A stretch of DNA of 34,829 nucleotides. Source: JANNRA01 sp031401035. GTDB lineage: Bacteria > Desulfobacterota > Binatia > HRBIN30 > CADEER01. The DNA is taken from NCBI GenBank assembly GCA_031401035.1, contig JANNRA010000094.1, forward strand, positions 1-34,829, read 5' to 3'. The notes beneath the pieces were generated by a model that was not told the origin of the DNA, made no database searches, and saw nothing but the letters and a program-made list of their open reading frames with translations. Below, one piece after another: positions 16,148 to 23,961 of this stretch (the first letter of the stretch is position 1; each line of letters begins with the position of its first letter). The position numbers were made by a program, and so were the translations under genes.

Positions 16148-17299
16148 ATGGCCAAGAAGCGCGTGCTCGTCGCCCATCCCCGCGTGACCGCAAGCGGCGG
16201 TGGCAATGCCGTCGCCGCATGGACCCTGCAGGCGTTCCGGGAGCAGCACGACGTGTCGCTGGCGACGCTGGAACCGGTCGATCTGCAGGCGGTCAACAGG
16301 AGCTGGGGCACGTCCCTGCAGGCCGGTGATTTCCGCGTCCACCTGGTGCCGCCGCGCTATCGGCATCTGCTGCGCGCTTTACCCACGCCCGGCGCGCTGC
16401 TGGAGATCTGCCTGCTGATGCGCCTGGCGCGCAGCCTGACCAGCCGGCAGTCCTACGATGTGCTGTTCTGCACCCACAACGAGGCAGACTTCGGCCGCAG
16501 GGGCATCAACTACGTCCACTACCCCTGGGTCTATCTGCCGCGTCCGCCGCACGAGATGCGCTGGTATCACCGCATCCCCGGCGCAGTGGTGGCCTATCGG
16601 AGGCTCTGTCGGCGGATCTCGCGCGGCACCGACGAGGGCCTGCGTCGCAATCTGTCGGTCACCAACTCGTCCTTCATCGCCGACCGGGTGCGTGCGGTGC
16701 ACGGTATCGACTCAGTGGTCGTCTTTCCCCCGGTGACGAGCGAGTTTCCCGACATCGCATGGGAGCGGCGCGAGCCCGCCATGATCGCGGTCGGGCGGAT
16801 GAACGGCAGCAAGCGCTGGGAAACGGCGGTCGCGATCGTCGAGGAGGTCCGCCGCCGCGGCCATGCGCTGGGGCTCACGCTGGTCGGCCACCGCGATGAT
16901 CCGGAGTATCAGCGACGCTTGGAAGACCTGGCGGCCCCGCGGCCGTGGTTCAGGATGCGCCTGGACCTGACGCGCGACGAGTTGCGCATGGCGGTGGCCA
17001 GCCACCGCTACGGGATTCACAGCATGGAGGACGAGCATTTCGGCATGGGACCGGCCGAGATCCTGCGCGCCGGCTGCCTGCTGTTCGCGCACAATTCGGG
17101 CGGGCCGGTCGAGATCGTCGGTGGCGAATCGCGGCTGCTGTTCGACGACGTGAACGACGCGGCGGACAAGATCACCCGCGTGCTCTCCAGCGCCGTGCTG
17201 GAGTCCGAGCTGCGCGCGCGCATGGCGGTGCGGCGCGACCTCTTCACAGTCGAGCGATTCTGCGACGCGGTGCGCGAGATCGTCGACCGCTTCGAATGA
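16148..17299 (+). CDS. Glycosyltransferase, GT4 family (ALG11-like)
   Basis: A 383-aa GT-B-fold glycosyltransferase probably building a cell-surface glycan. The N-terminal domain starts KRVLVAHPRVTASGGGN, with the glycine-rich acceptor loop. INYVHYPWVYLPRP (about residues 119-132) recalls the YTHYP segment of ALG11 mannosyltransferases. The C-terminal domain has the nucleotide-sugar EX7E-type motif EHFGMGPAEILRAG, followed by SGGPVEIV. The ATG at 16148 places the Rossmann strand at the N-terminus. Its stop overlaps a downstream start as ATGA, so it was coupled to the methyltransferase that is now truncated. Donor and acceptor sugars are unknown. Confidence 0.88.
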   Translation: MAKKRVLVAHPRVTASGGGNAVAAWTLQAFREQHDVSLATLEPVDLQAVNRSWGTSLQAGDFRVHLVPPRYRHLLRALPTPGALLEICLLMRLARSLTSRQSYDVLFCTHNEADFGRRGINYVHYPWVYLPRPPHEMRWYHRIPGAVVAYRRLCRRISRGTDEGLRRNLSVTNSSFIADRVRAVHGIDSVVVFPPVTSEFPDIAWERREPAMIAVGRMNGSKRWETAVAIVEEVRRRGHALGLTLVGHRDDPEYQRRLEDLAAPRPWFRMRLDLTRDELRMAVASHRYGIHSMEDEHFGMGPAEILRAGCLLFAHNSGGPVEIVGGESRLLFDDVNDAADKITRVLSSAVLESELRARMAVRRDLFTVERFCDAVREIVDRFE

Positions 17300-17590
17300 G
17301 GGTGAGACCGACGCTCCGAGAGCTTGTCGAACCGACCGCAGAGCACGGGAGTCTCGATTCGATGACGGCGAAGCACCCCGTGGCCGAATCGTTCGTGGAC
17401 AGCTGCCGGAGAAGCCGGTGGGGTGCCTGCTGCAAGAGCCGTGATGGGTCGGCGCCCGAGCGCAACCGGGCGTATGTGCGCTGCATCGAACGCTTCACCA
17501 GGGAGCGGGCTATCCGAAGCATCGTGGACATCGGCTGCGGCGACTGGTCGTTCTCGAAGCTGCGCGAGGCAGAGCGTAGCGCTGAGGGCG
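17296..17590 (+). pseudogene. Class I SAM methyltransferase, 3' end lost at repeat A
   Basis: Starts as ATGA with the glycosyltransferase stop. The first ~95 residues read as a methyltransferase, with motif I at SIVDIGCGDWSFSKL (VDxGCGxW). At about 17570-17590 the coding similarity ends and repeat A (17588-17711) begins. The frame then runs through the repeat to 17724. Motifs II-IV are therefore missing and the product should be inactive. The junction suggests that repeat A arrived by insertion or recombination into this gene. Confidence 0.65.
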
Positions 17591-17711
17591 TAGGCCATAT
17601 GAGCTGGCGTTTTCACATAACGCGCGGTCTCGGGCGCGCCGTCGGTCCCGCCCCCGAACGGCCGATGGCGCGGGTAGCGTGGGGGGCAGACGTTGGCAAG
17701 GGTGAATCAGG
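17588..17711. repeat. Repeat A, copy 1
   Basis: About 115-124 bp, beginning near GTAGGCC, then TATGAGCTGGCGTTTTCACA at 17598, and ending GGCAAGGGTGAATCAGG at 17711. It is nearly identical to copies at 20187 and 23016, all in the same orientation. It has no coding capacity of its own. The inner segment TTCACATAACGCG resembles the recombination end of a transposable element. Confidence 0.85.
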
Positions 17712-18032
17712 TGCCCGACCATAAAGTGTCAGGAACACTGACGGTTCGGCGTCCTCGGGCACGTTCGTCCCGGCATAGGGTGGCGACGGCAGCGCCAGCG
17801 GCAGCCATGCAGGCGATGCGCCGGCTCCGCGCTCAGCACGTCGCCGGCGGCGCGCAGCGTGTGCAGCAGGTGCGCACGAGGGGCGGGTAGCAGACGCGCA
17901 TTGGGCAGGGCTGACAACGATCCACACCGACAACGAGTTGGCGTAGTGAGGCGAACGTCGCTGGGCCCGGCATGACCGCGGCGGGCGGCCGTGCCGCCAC
18001 AACCGCAACCACAGAGGTCCGCAGTCGTTGCG
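17712..18032. other. Gap without a recognisable gene
   Basis: 321 bases between repeat A copy 1 and the small minus-strand gene. No open frame here has protein-like composition on either strand, and no stem-loop of the window's hairpin families is present. It may be decayed mobile-element sequence. Confidence 0.5.
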
Positions 18033-18257
18033 TTACTGAATCATCCTCACCGTTGCGACCGGGGCGTAGGCGAACGTCTGCGTCTTCGCGTTCCAGGCGA
18101 GCGCCCGGTCGCAGAAGCTCTCGCTCGCGAAGTCGGCCGCCGGCTTCTTGCCGCACTGCTTGCCGGACACCGTCAGCCAGAGCCTGGCCACGGAACCTGA
18201 GCCCTCGATCCTGGCGCCGTATACCGACTCGGTGAAGGCGCTTCTCGCCCCGCTCAC
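18033..18257 (-). CDS. Small hypothetical protein coupled to the GT-C gene
   Basis: A 74-aa product starting at a GTG that overlaps the stop of the upstream membrane glycosyltransferase gene (GTGA). It contains the segment RLWLTVSGKQCGKKPAADF and a second Cys (ESFCDRALAW), and ends APVATVRMIQ. There is no signal peptide and no membrane helix. It could be the C-terminal piece of a larger beta-rich protein fused at this junction, or a genuine small gene. Its composition is protein-like and less Arg/Ala-biased than shadow frames. Function is not recognised. Confidence 0.45.
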   Translation of the reverse strand: MSGARSAFTESVYGARIEGSGSVARLWLTVSGKQCGKKPAADFASESFCDRALAWNAKTQTFAYAPVATVRMIQ

Positions 18258-19915
18258 GGCGCTGCCGCCGGCGCCAGCTCGCGGACGGCGAGCTGCCCGA
18301 GCTCGAGGACGGCGCGTTCGCCCGGGCGCGGCGCCGCGGCGCGGTAGGCGACGCGAAAGCGCCCGCCGTCGCTGCGCGCGCACGAGCCTTCGCGACGGTC
18401 GCGCAGTCCGTGGCGGCGCAGGAAGAGCCAGTCGAACGGCCGGCTGATCGTGTACCACGACGTGCCCGGAGAGCAGCCGATGCGCGCGACCCACTCGCGC
18501 CCGCGCTCGAGGTCGTAGCCGACGTCGAGCGTCGCGCCGGCCGCGTCGTGGGCCGCGATCCAGTCGACCACCATGCGCATCTCGCTGGGCGGCAGGAACA
18601 GCGGCTGGTTGCGCCAGAAGCGCGCGCTCGGGCCGCAGAGGGCGAAGGCGAGAAGAAGAGCGGCGGCGCTGCCGGCGGCGCCGGCCGCCCAGCGGCGCGC
18701 GCCGCGCCGCGTCTCGCACGTCGCCAGCAGCAGCGACGGGGCGAGCAGCGCCGGCAGCAGCGGGATGAGCAGGTCGGGCCGCCCGGACGGGGTGAAGGTT
18801 GCCGGCTCGATCGCGGCATGCGCCAGGCCGAGCAGCACGGCATTGGCGACCAGCACCGCGGCGCCGGCCTCGCGGCCCGGAAAGCGCCGCGCCAGCAGCT
18901 CGCCCAGCCGCGCCCCGCCGCGGCAGTCGGCGACGACGCCGGCCAGGCCGGGCAGGGCGATGGCGGCGATGGCGAGCTGGCCGGCGAACAGCGCCGCGCC
19001 CCACGCGTCGCCGGCCAGCAGTCGCGCCCCGACCTGCGCCCCCTGGAACGCGATCACCACCGCGGCGCTGCCACCGAGGAGCAGCAGCGGCACCGTCCAC
19101 GCCAGCGCGCGCGACCCGGCGGCGCGCAGCCAGCGCGGCACGCGGCGCGCCGCGCTGGCGAGGACGGGATCGAACGCGAGGACGACGGCCATCGCGGCGC
19201 CGGCGCCGCAGGCCAGCGCCAGCCAGGCGGGCAGTCTGCCGACGCGTCCCAGCCACGGGGCATAGAGCAGCAGGGCGGCGGCGAGCACCGGCGTGATGGC
19301 GGCGGCGCCGGTTGTCCGTTCGCCGCGTGCCCGCGCGACGGCGAGCAGGACGAGGCCGGTCGGCGCCTGCACGGCGAGATCGGCGAAGCCGGCGAGGTGG
19401 ATCGCCGGCTGCAGGAGCAGCAGCGCCGCGAGCAGCGCCGGCCGTGCGCCGCGCGCCGCACCGGGCCGCTCGGCCAGCACCAGCAGCAGCCACACCACCA
19501 GCGCGGCGACCGGCAGCGCCAGGTACTGGTTCCACAGGCTTGGCGCGGCGAGCAGCAGCGCCGGGCAGAACGCCAGCGCGGCGACGGGCAGCGCCGCCGC
19601 CGTCGCGCCACGGGCGAGCGCGAAGGCGAGCGGCAGCAGGGCGAGCAGCTGCGCCAGCGCCAGGGCGCGCGAAACCGCCAGCAGGTCGGGTAGGACGGTG
19701 AATGGCACGGCGAGCAGCGGTGCGCCGGCGAGGTTGGGGATGCCGCGCGAGCTGACCAGCCCGAGCGGCGCGCCGCGCCCGTCGGCGAGCAGCGAGGCGA
19801 GCCAGAGATTCGCCGCCTCGTCGACGCCCCAGTCGGCCAGATCGGCGAGCCGCCAGCGCACCAGCGCCGACCCGGCGCACAGCGCCGCGGCGGCGAGCGG
19901 CAGACGACGCGACAT
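18254..19915 (-). CDS. GT-C-type membrane glycosyltransferase (ArnT/PMT-like)
   Basis: A 553-aa polytopic membrane protein with roughly ten to twelve helices, then a soluble C-terminal domain from about residue 440. The first periplasmic loop begins DWGVDEAANLW, with Asp32-Glu33 at the place of the catalytic acidic pair of GT39/GT83 enzymes that use lipid-linked sugars. The C-terminal part (SCSPGTSWYTISRPFDWLF-like region) is soluble. The start at MSRRLPLAAA was chosen because the upstream extension is repeat-derived. It lies alone between repeat A copy 1 and repeat B copy 1, with a small gene coupled at its 3' end. The sugar and acceptor are not identifiable. Confidence 0.72.
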   Translation of the reverse strand: MSRRLPLAAAALCAGSALVRWRLADLADWGVDEAANLWLASLLADGRGAPLGLVSSRGIPNLAGAPLLAVPFTVLPDLLAVSRALALAQLLALLPLAFALARGATAAALPVAALAFCPALLLAAPSLWNQYLALPVAALVVWLLLVLAERPGAARGARPALLAALLLLQPAIHLAGFADLAVQAPTGLVLLAVARARGERTTGAAAITPVLAAALLLYAPWLGRVGRLPAWLALACGAGAAMAVVLAFDPVLASAARRVPRWLRAAGSRALAWTVPLLLLGGSAAVVIAFQGAQVGARLLAGDAWGAALFAGQLAIAAIALPGLAGVVADCRGGARLGELLARRFPGREAGAAVLVANAVLLGLAHAAIEPATFTPSGRPDLLIPLLPALLAPSLLLATCETRRGARRWAAGAAGSAAALLLAFALCGPSARFWRNQPLFLPPSEMRMVVDWIAAHDAAGATLDVGYDLERGREWVARIGCSPGTSWYTISRPFDWLFLRRHGLRDRREGSCARSDGGRFRVAYRAAAPRPGERAVLELGQLAVRELAPAAAP

Positions 19916-19976
19916 GGCGCGACCGCTTGTCGCCGCTTTCGCCGCGCCGGGCAAGCGCCGCGCGGATCTGCATTAT

Positions 19977-20007
19977 GTCGAATCGGCAGCTTGGAAGGGC
20001 TATCCGC
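19977..20007. repeat. Repeat B, copy 1
   Basis: A 31-bp sequence starting GTCGAATCGGCAGCTTGGA, with two mismatches to 22608-22638. It is preceded by CTGCATTATGT. It lies 62 nt upstream of the GT-C start (on the other strand) and about 2.4 kb from repeat A copy 1. The surrounding 19916-20186 stretch has no gene. It contains iterated ATCGTGATCAGCCGTTTCG-like units (20135-20180) next to repeat A copy 2, probably transposon-end debris. Confidence 0.7.
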
Positions 20008-20186
20008 CATGCCCAACGGCGATGGATTCGGTCGCGGAGGGGCCCCCGGCTCAGGGGGGCGAGGTCAGCCGGCTGTCCTGGGACCCACGCGAGAGAGTTC
20101 GGCCGCGGGCGCCAGATGTGCGGGTTTCGGCCATCGTGATCGCTCGTTTCGGCATCGTGATCAGCCGTTTCGCATCGTGATCAGCG

Positions 20187-20291
20187 CATAGGCGGTATGA
20201 GCTGGCGATTTCACATAACGCGGGTTCTCGGACGCGCCGTCGGTCCCGCCCCCGAACGGCCGATGGCGCGGGTAGCGTGGGGGGCCAGGCG
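20187..20291. repeat. Repeat A, copy 2
   Basis: Same orientation as copies 1 and 3, with TATGAGCTGGCGATTTCACA at 20196, and identical over most of its length. It stops matching at about 20291 and lacks the GGCAAGGGTGAATCAGG tail. The 20292-20435 sequence between it and the deacetylase gene holds no supported gene. Confidence 0.85.
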
Positions 20292-20435
20292 GTTTGCGAC
20301 GAATACGTTCGAGGCAACCGCGTTCGATTTCGAGGACGGGGTGCGGATGAACCGGTTAGTGCGTACATGTGCGCCGCAACGGCGTCGCGGGCATCGACGT
20401 TGCACGAGGCCGTAACGGGGGCGTATGGCAGCCCC

Positions 20436-21407
20436 ATGACCGTCACCCCGGTGCTCGTCCTGATCGACGTCGAGCCCGACGGGTTCTTCGTCACGAAGAA
20501 CGTCCCCTGGTCTGGGTTCGAACGGGCCGTGGAAGTCATGGCGGATATTCGCCGAGTGCTGTCGCGCAAGACCGGGCGCGACACGCATTTCATCTGGCTC
20601 GTGCGGGCCGATGAGCAGATCGCAGAGACCTACCGATCAGCCGGCTGGGCATTCAAACACTATCGGAACGTCTTCGAGGCACTCCTCGCAACGCGCGACG
20701 AGGTCGGCCTGCACGTGCACGCGTACCGCTGGGAGGCTCCGGCTCGGCGGTGGGTCGAGGACTACGGGAACCAGGAGTGGATCGACCGTTGCGTCCGCAC
20801 GGGTTTCCGCGCCTTCGAGCAGCACTTCGCCCGTTCTCCGGCCTCGTTCAGCATGGGAATGGATTGGACCAATCAGGCGACGATTCACCTGGTGAGCGAG
20901 CTGAACGTCCGCTACGAATTCTCGACTGTCCTCGGCAAGGAGCCTCAGCCGTTCCCGCCGAGAGACACGTATACGGGCGTCGCGCCCGACTGCTCGCGGA
21001 TTCCCGAGCGACCGTACCACCCTTCCCCCGAGGACTTCCGCCGCGCCATGCCGGAGCCGGCGGACGGGACCTGGCTCATTCCGCAAGCGAGTCGCGTGGC
21101 TCGGATCGTCCCGTCCTGGAAGCGCGGGCTTTGGGACCTCGCCCATCTGCGGCCCGTCGCGCCCCGTCGGACGCAGAAGTTCTTCCTCCAGGACGATCCG
21201 TCGGCGCTGCGGCCCGCCGTCGACGCCATGTTGCGCCACCTCGAGCGTCCCTATCTGACGTTCGCCGTCCGGACCCACGAGTTCCAAAGTCCCGACACGA
21301 TCGCCGTCATCCGACGCAATTTGGAGGGCCTGTTGCAGCGTCCCGACGCGGAGCGCTTCGTGTTCACGACACCCGATGAGGCGCTGCGGAGCCTCGGCTA
21401 CGTCTGA
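20436..21407 (+). CDS. Polysaccharide-deacetylase-like (NodB-fold) protein
   Basis: A 323-aa protein resembling polysaccharide deacetylases of surface-glycan clusters. Residues 5-14 (PVLVLIDVEPDG) carry the Asp-x-Glu-x-Asp pattern of motif 1. DEVGLHVHAYRWE near residue 90 carries a His-x-His like motif 2 and its metal site. SFSMGMDWTN and YEFST follow as the next strands. The ATG at 20436 was chosen because an upstream in-frame extension is translated from repeat A. Its 3' end is 15 nt from the convergent GT2 gene. GC content is slightly lower than in the core operons, consistent with acquisition. Substrate unknown. Confidence 0.65.
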   Translation: MTVTPVLVLIDVEPDGFFVTKNVPWSGFERAVEVMADIRRVLSRKTGRDTHFIWLVRADEQIAETYRSAGWAFKHYRNVFEALLATRDEVGLHVHAYRWEAPARRWVEDYGNQEWIDRCVRTGFRAFEQHFARSPASFSMGMDWTNQATIHLVSELNVRYEFSTVLGKEPQPFPPRDTYTGVAPDCSRIPERPYHPSPEDFRRAMPEPADGTWLIPQASRVARIVPSWKRGLWDLAHLRPVAPRRTQKFFLQDDPSALRPAVDAMLRHLERPYLTFAVRTHEFQSPDTIAVIRRNLEGLLQRPDAERFVFTTPDEALRSLGYV

Positions 21408-21422
21408 ACTCGAGAAGCCGCT

Positions 21423-22325
21423 TCAGCCGGCCGGATCGATTCGATCCACCCGCCGCTCGAGCCGACGGCGCCAGGTGAGCAGGCACCTCCACAGCACGAA
21501 GTGTTGAATGCGGAAGAGCGCCGTGATCCAGCGACCTTCGTGCTTGCGGAAGTAGTGCGCTCGGCTCTCGCCACGACGCTGTCCGAGATCGGTCCGGAGC
21601 GCGCTGCTGGCTCCGCCCTGGTGCGAGAACCACGTCGTCGTGGTGAATGCGACGATCCACCCGGCGGCGCGCATCCGGCGGCAGAGATCGACGTCCTCGT
21701 CGAAGAGGAAGAATCGTTCGTCGAAGCCCCCGATCTGCGCGATCGCGTCTCGCCGCACCATGAGGAGTGCGCCGACGAGCCAGGCGACTTCAAGGACGCG
21801 CACGTCGGTCAGCGCCGCACCCATCCAGCGGTGCACCGGCGCGGCCAGCCAGCGGAGGTTCCAGGTCCTCGGCGGACGCATCACGGCCCAGAGATTCTCC
21901 AGCACGGTGCGACCGAGCGACGGGAACTTCCGGAAGGCGCCGGACGTCGCGGTACCCAATGCCGTTTGAAGGCGGTCCGGACAGCTGCACGCGCCAACGG
22001 CCGGGTACTCGTCCATGAGACGCACGAGCGCGGCGACGGTGTCGGGTCCGACGGTCGCATCGTTGTTCAGCATCAAGACGTAGCGGCCGCAGGCGATGGC
22101 CATCGCCTGGTTCTGCGCGCTCCCGTATCCCGGGTTCGTGGAGTTGGCGATCAGCCGGGCCTGCGGAAAGCGCTCGCGCACCATCGAGGCGCTGTCGTCG
22201 CTCGACGCGTTGTCGACGACGATCACCTCGTAGTCGACCGTCCGCGGCGTGGCGAAGACGGACCGCAGGCAGTGCTCCAAGAGGGCCGCCCGGTTCCAGT
22301 TGACGATCGTGACGCTCACGTCCAT
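21423..22325 (-). CDS. Glycosyltransferase, GT2 family (rhamnosyltransferase-like)
   Basis: A 300-aa GT-A-fold transferase acting at the cytoplasmic face of the membrane. The N-terminus VSVTIVNWNRAALLEHCLRS is the typical WbbL-type start. VIVVDNASSDDSASM and MLNNDATVGPD provide the nucleotide-sugar and metal-binding acidic residues. FDERFFLFDEDVDLCRRM supplies the conserved ED motif, and AGWIVAFTTTTWFSHQGG follows. It is likely to add a deoxyhexose to an O-antigen or capsule-like polymer. It is convergent with the deacetylase-like gene. The gap 22326-22607 upstream holds no gene or clear promoter. Confidence 0.9.
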   Translation of the reverse strand: MDVSVTIVNWNRAALLEHCLRSVFATPRTVDYEVIVVDNASSDDSASMVRERFPQARLIANSTNPGYGSAQNQAMAIACGRYVLMLNNDATVGPDTVAALVRLMDEYPAVGACSCPDRLQTALGTATSGAFRKFPSLGRTVLENLWAVMRPPRTWNLRWLAAPVHRWMGAALTDVRVLEVAWLVGALLMVRRDAIAQIGGFDERFFLFDEDVDLCRRMRAAGWIVAFTTTTWFSHQGGASSALRTDLGQRRGESRAHYFRKHEGRWITALFRIQHFVLWRCLLTWRRRLERRVDRIDPAG

Positions 22326-22607
22326 CTGGCGCGCCTCATCGGGTCACGGAGAATCCGCCGGCTCCCGGGACGCCGGCCAGCGTCCCTCCCGCGCGCCCCG
22401 CCTCGGCCCGCAGCCACCTACGTCGCCGACAAAGGGGGCGTCAAGACAACCTCGCGCGGACCGTCCCCGGGGACTGCGCAGGCATGCCGACCAAGACAAT
22501 ATGATCACCGACGGATTGCGACGTCACGCCAGCCGCCCGCGACCCGGGCGTCGGCACCTCCCGCGGGCCGTCGACCCCATCCCCCGCGTCCGAGACTGGC
22601 ACGTCTT

Positions 22608-22638
22608 GTCGAATCGGCAGCTTGGATGGGCTGTCCGC
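22608..22638. repeat. Repeat B, copy 2
   Basis: 31 bp, starting GTCGAATCGGCAGCTTGGA, matching 19977-20007 at 29 positions. Its right end merges into the acyl-CoA dehydrogenase fragment, so it could be the boundary at which that fragment was joined. It lies about 2.4 kb from repeat A copy 2, the same spacing as the first A-B pair. Confidence 0.7.
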
Positions 22639-22907
22639 AGCTGCTCAAGCTGATGGGCTACCGCAGCCTCACCCACATCCTGCGCACCGGTCACCCGGGC
22701 CCGGAGAGCTCACTGAAACGGATCATCGGCAGCGAAACGGATCAGCCCCTACAGGAAGCCGCCATGGGCAGGATCGGCCCGCAGGCGCTGATGGACCACA
22801 CGCGCGGCCGCGACTACCTCTACGCTCGCTCCGAAACCATCATGGGCGGCACCAGCGAGATCCAACGCAACGCCGTGGCGCAGCGCAGCCTCGCGCCTGT
22901 TATCTGA
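22626..22907 (+). pseudogene. Acyl-CoA dehydrogenase C-terminal fragment
   Basis: About 93 codons encode only the last helical part of an acyl-CoA dehydrogenase. GYRSLTHILRTGHPGPESSL matches the PGPE signature, followed by SETDQPLQEAAM, GPQALM, and the terminal IMGGTSEIQRNAVAQRSL. The FAD-binding and middle domains are absent, and sequence upstream is repeat B. The fragment is not homologous in detail to the three dehydrogenases elsewhere in the window, which have different C-terminal motifs, so it is a relic of another gene. It is a pseudogene unless translated as a stray peptide. Confidence 0.8.
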
Positions 22908-23015
22908 TGCGGTAGCGTCGCATGCGCGACGCTGCCGTGGATCCTCGACGAGGTGGTTCCATCGCAGCGACCCACAAGGCCTGCGATGGGAAGGGCGTCA
23001 TGGACCAGGAGGGCG

Positions 23016-23139
23016 CGTCGGCCGTATGAGCTGGCGTTTTCACATAACGCGCGGTCTCGGACGCGCCGTCGGTCCCGCCTCCCGAACGGCCGATGGCGCG
23101 ATTAGCGTGGGGGCCAGGCGTTGGCAAGGGTGAATCAGG
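23016..23139. repeat. Repeat A, copy 3
   Basis: Same orientation as the other copies (TATGAGCTGG at 23025) and includes the GGCAAGGGTGAATCAGG tail seen in copy 1. It lies immediately downstream, in the minus-strand sense, of the IS91-type transposase remnant, which suggests repeat A is the 3' terminus of that element. 22908-23015 holds nothing recognisable. Confidence 0.85.
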
Positions 23140-23309
23140 CCCCGGCCCGCGGCCGAACGTGCAGCGGCTGGGGCCCCCGGGCTGGCGAAGGCCGCACGCC
23201 GGCGGCGGCGCGACCTCTGGAGGCCGCGCGTGGGGAGCCGGCGGTGGGCCGGTGTTCAGCTCGCATCGGCGGGCAGCCAGGTCGGTTGGCGCGGCGGCCG
23301 GATGGCCCG

Positions 23310-23858
23310 CGTGCCATCGCGCCACGGTCGGCGCAGGCGCAGCCGGACCCGCCCGTCGGGGGTTAGCTCCAGGGCCTCCTGCGCCACCGGCGGCCGCAGG
23401 ATGTACCGGCACACATGTTCGAGGCGGCGGCGGTCGCCGGCGCGCACGGCGACGTCGGCGTGCAGATCGAAGCCCGCGCGGTGGGCGTGGCGCATCCCGG
23501 CGGAGGTCACCACCGGCGCCGTGGCGTCGGCCCCGAGCCGCAGGACCAGATGGCCGGCGCGCGGCCCTGTGGGCGCCTGGTGGAAGGGGGACCACGGCGA
23601 TCCCATCCACCAGGCGCCCACGGGGGGGCGCCCTCCAGGGGCGCGGTGGCGGGGTTCAATGCGCCTTGACCGTGCGACCCGACACGGCGTTGTTGCACCG
23701 CTGCAGGTCGACGGCATCCTCAACAATTCCGGTGGCACGCGTGCCGGTCCGGCGAGCCCCAGGCTCGCATGCTTCGTCGCGCTCTCCCGTGCGGTCAGCA
23801 GGGTATGGAAGTGGATGTTGGTGTGCAGCGTCTGGGAGCGCGGGCGGCTCGCCCGCAT
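23310..23858 (-). mobile_element. IS91-type (Y2) transposase remnant
   Basis: Two pieces in one minus-strand frame resemble IS91-family transposases. The first is HTNIHFHTLL (about 23828-23796), like the NxHFHxLxxDG segment. The second is RAGHLVLRLG, then AGFDLHADVAVRAGDRRRLE and HVCRYILRPPVAQEALELTP to RPWRDGT (23567-23310). The region between them is lost and now contains a hairpin repeat, and the N-terminal zinc-binding part and C-terminus are missing. It cannot be functional. IS91 elements transpose by rolling circle and can carry adjacent DNA. The rest of 22908-23961 shows only repeats. Confidence 0.72.
23569..23636. repeat. Hairpin inside the transposase remnant
   Basis: Perfect 16-bp arms at 23569-23584 and 23606-23621 (GTGGGCGCCTGGTGGA). 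A flanking GGCGCCCTCC at 23627-23636 matches the GGAGGGCGCC family seen at 45, 6806 and 34676. It lies exactly where the transposase similarity breaks, as if inserted there. Confidence 0.7.
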
Positions 23859-23961
23859 CTCCGATGCCGGCGCGGCGGCGCCGCGCCCTCCATCCCGGGG
23901 CGAAAAGCCACCCGCGTCACAGACCTGGAGTCGGTCCGCTTCGCACGCTAAAGGGCTTCAC

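Noticed and set aside
17712..18032. Search for a second IS91-type transposase piece next to repeat A copy 1
   Set aside because: No segment of the transposase signature could be recognised on either strand.
22715..22750. Iterated GAAACGGATCA-like units that resemble transposon ends
   Set aside because: They translate in frame as the conserved acyl-CoA dehydrogenase helix before the GPQALM segment, so coding explains them.
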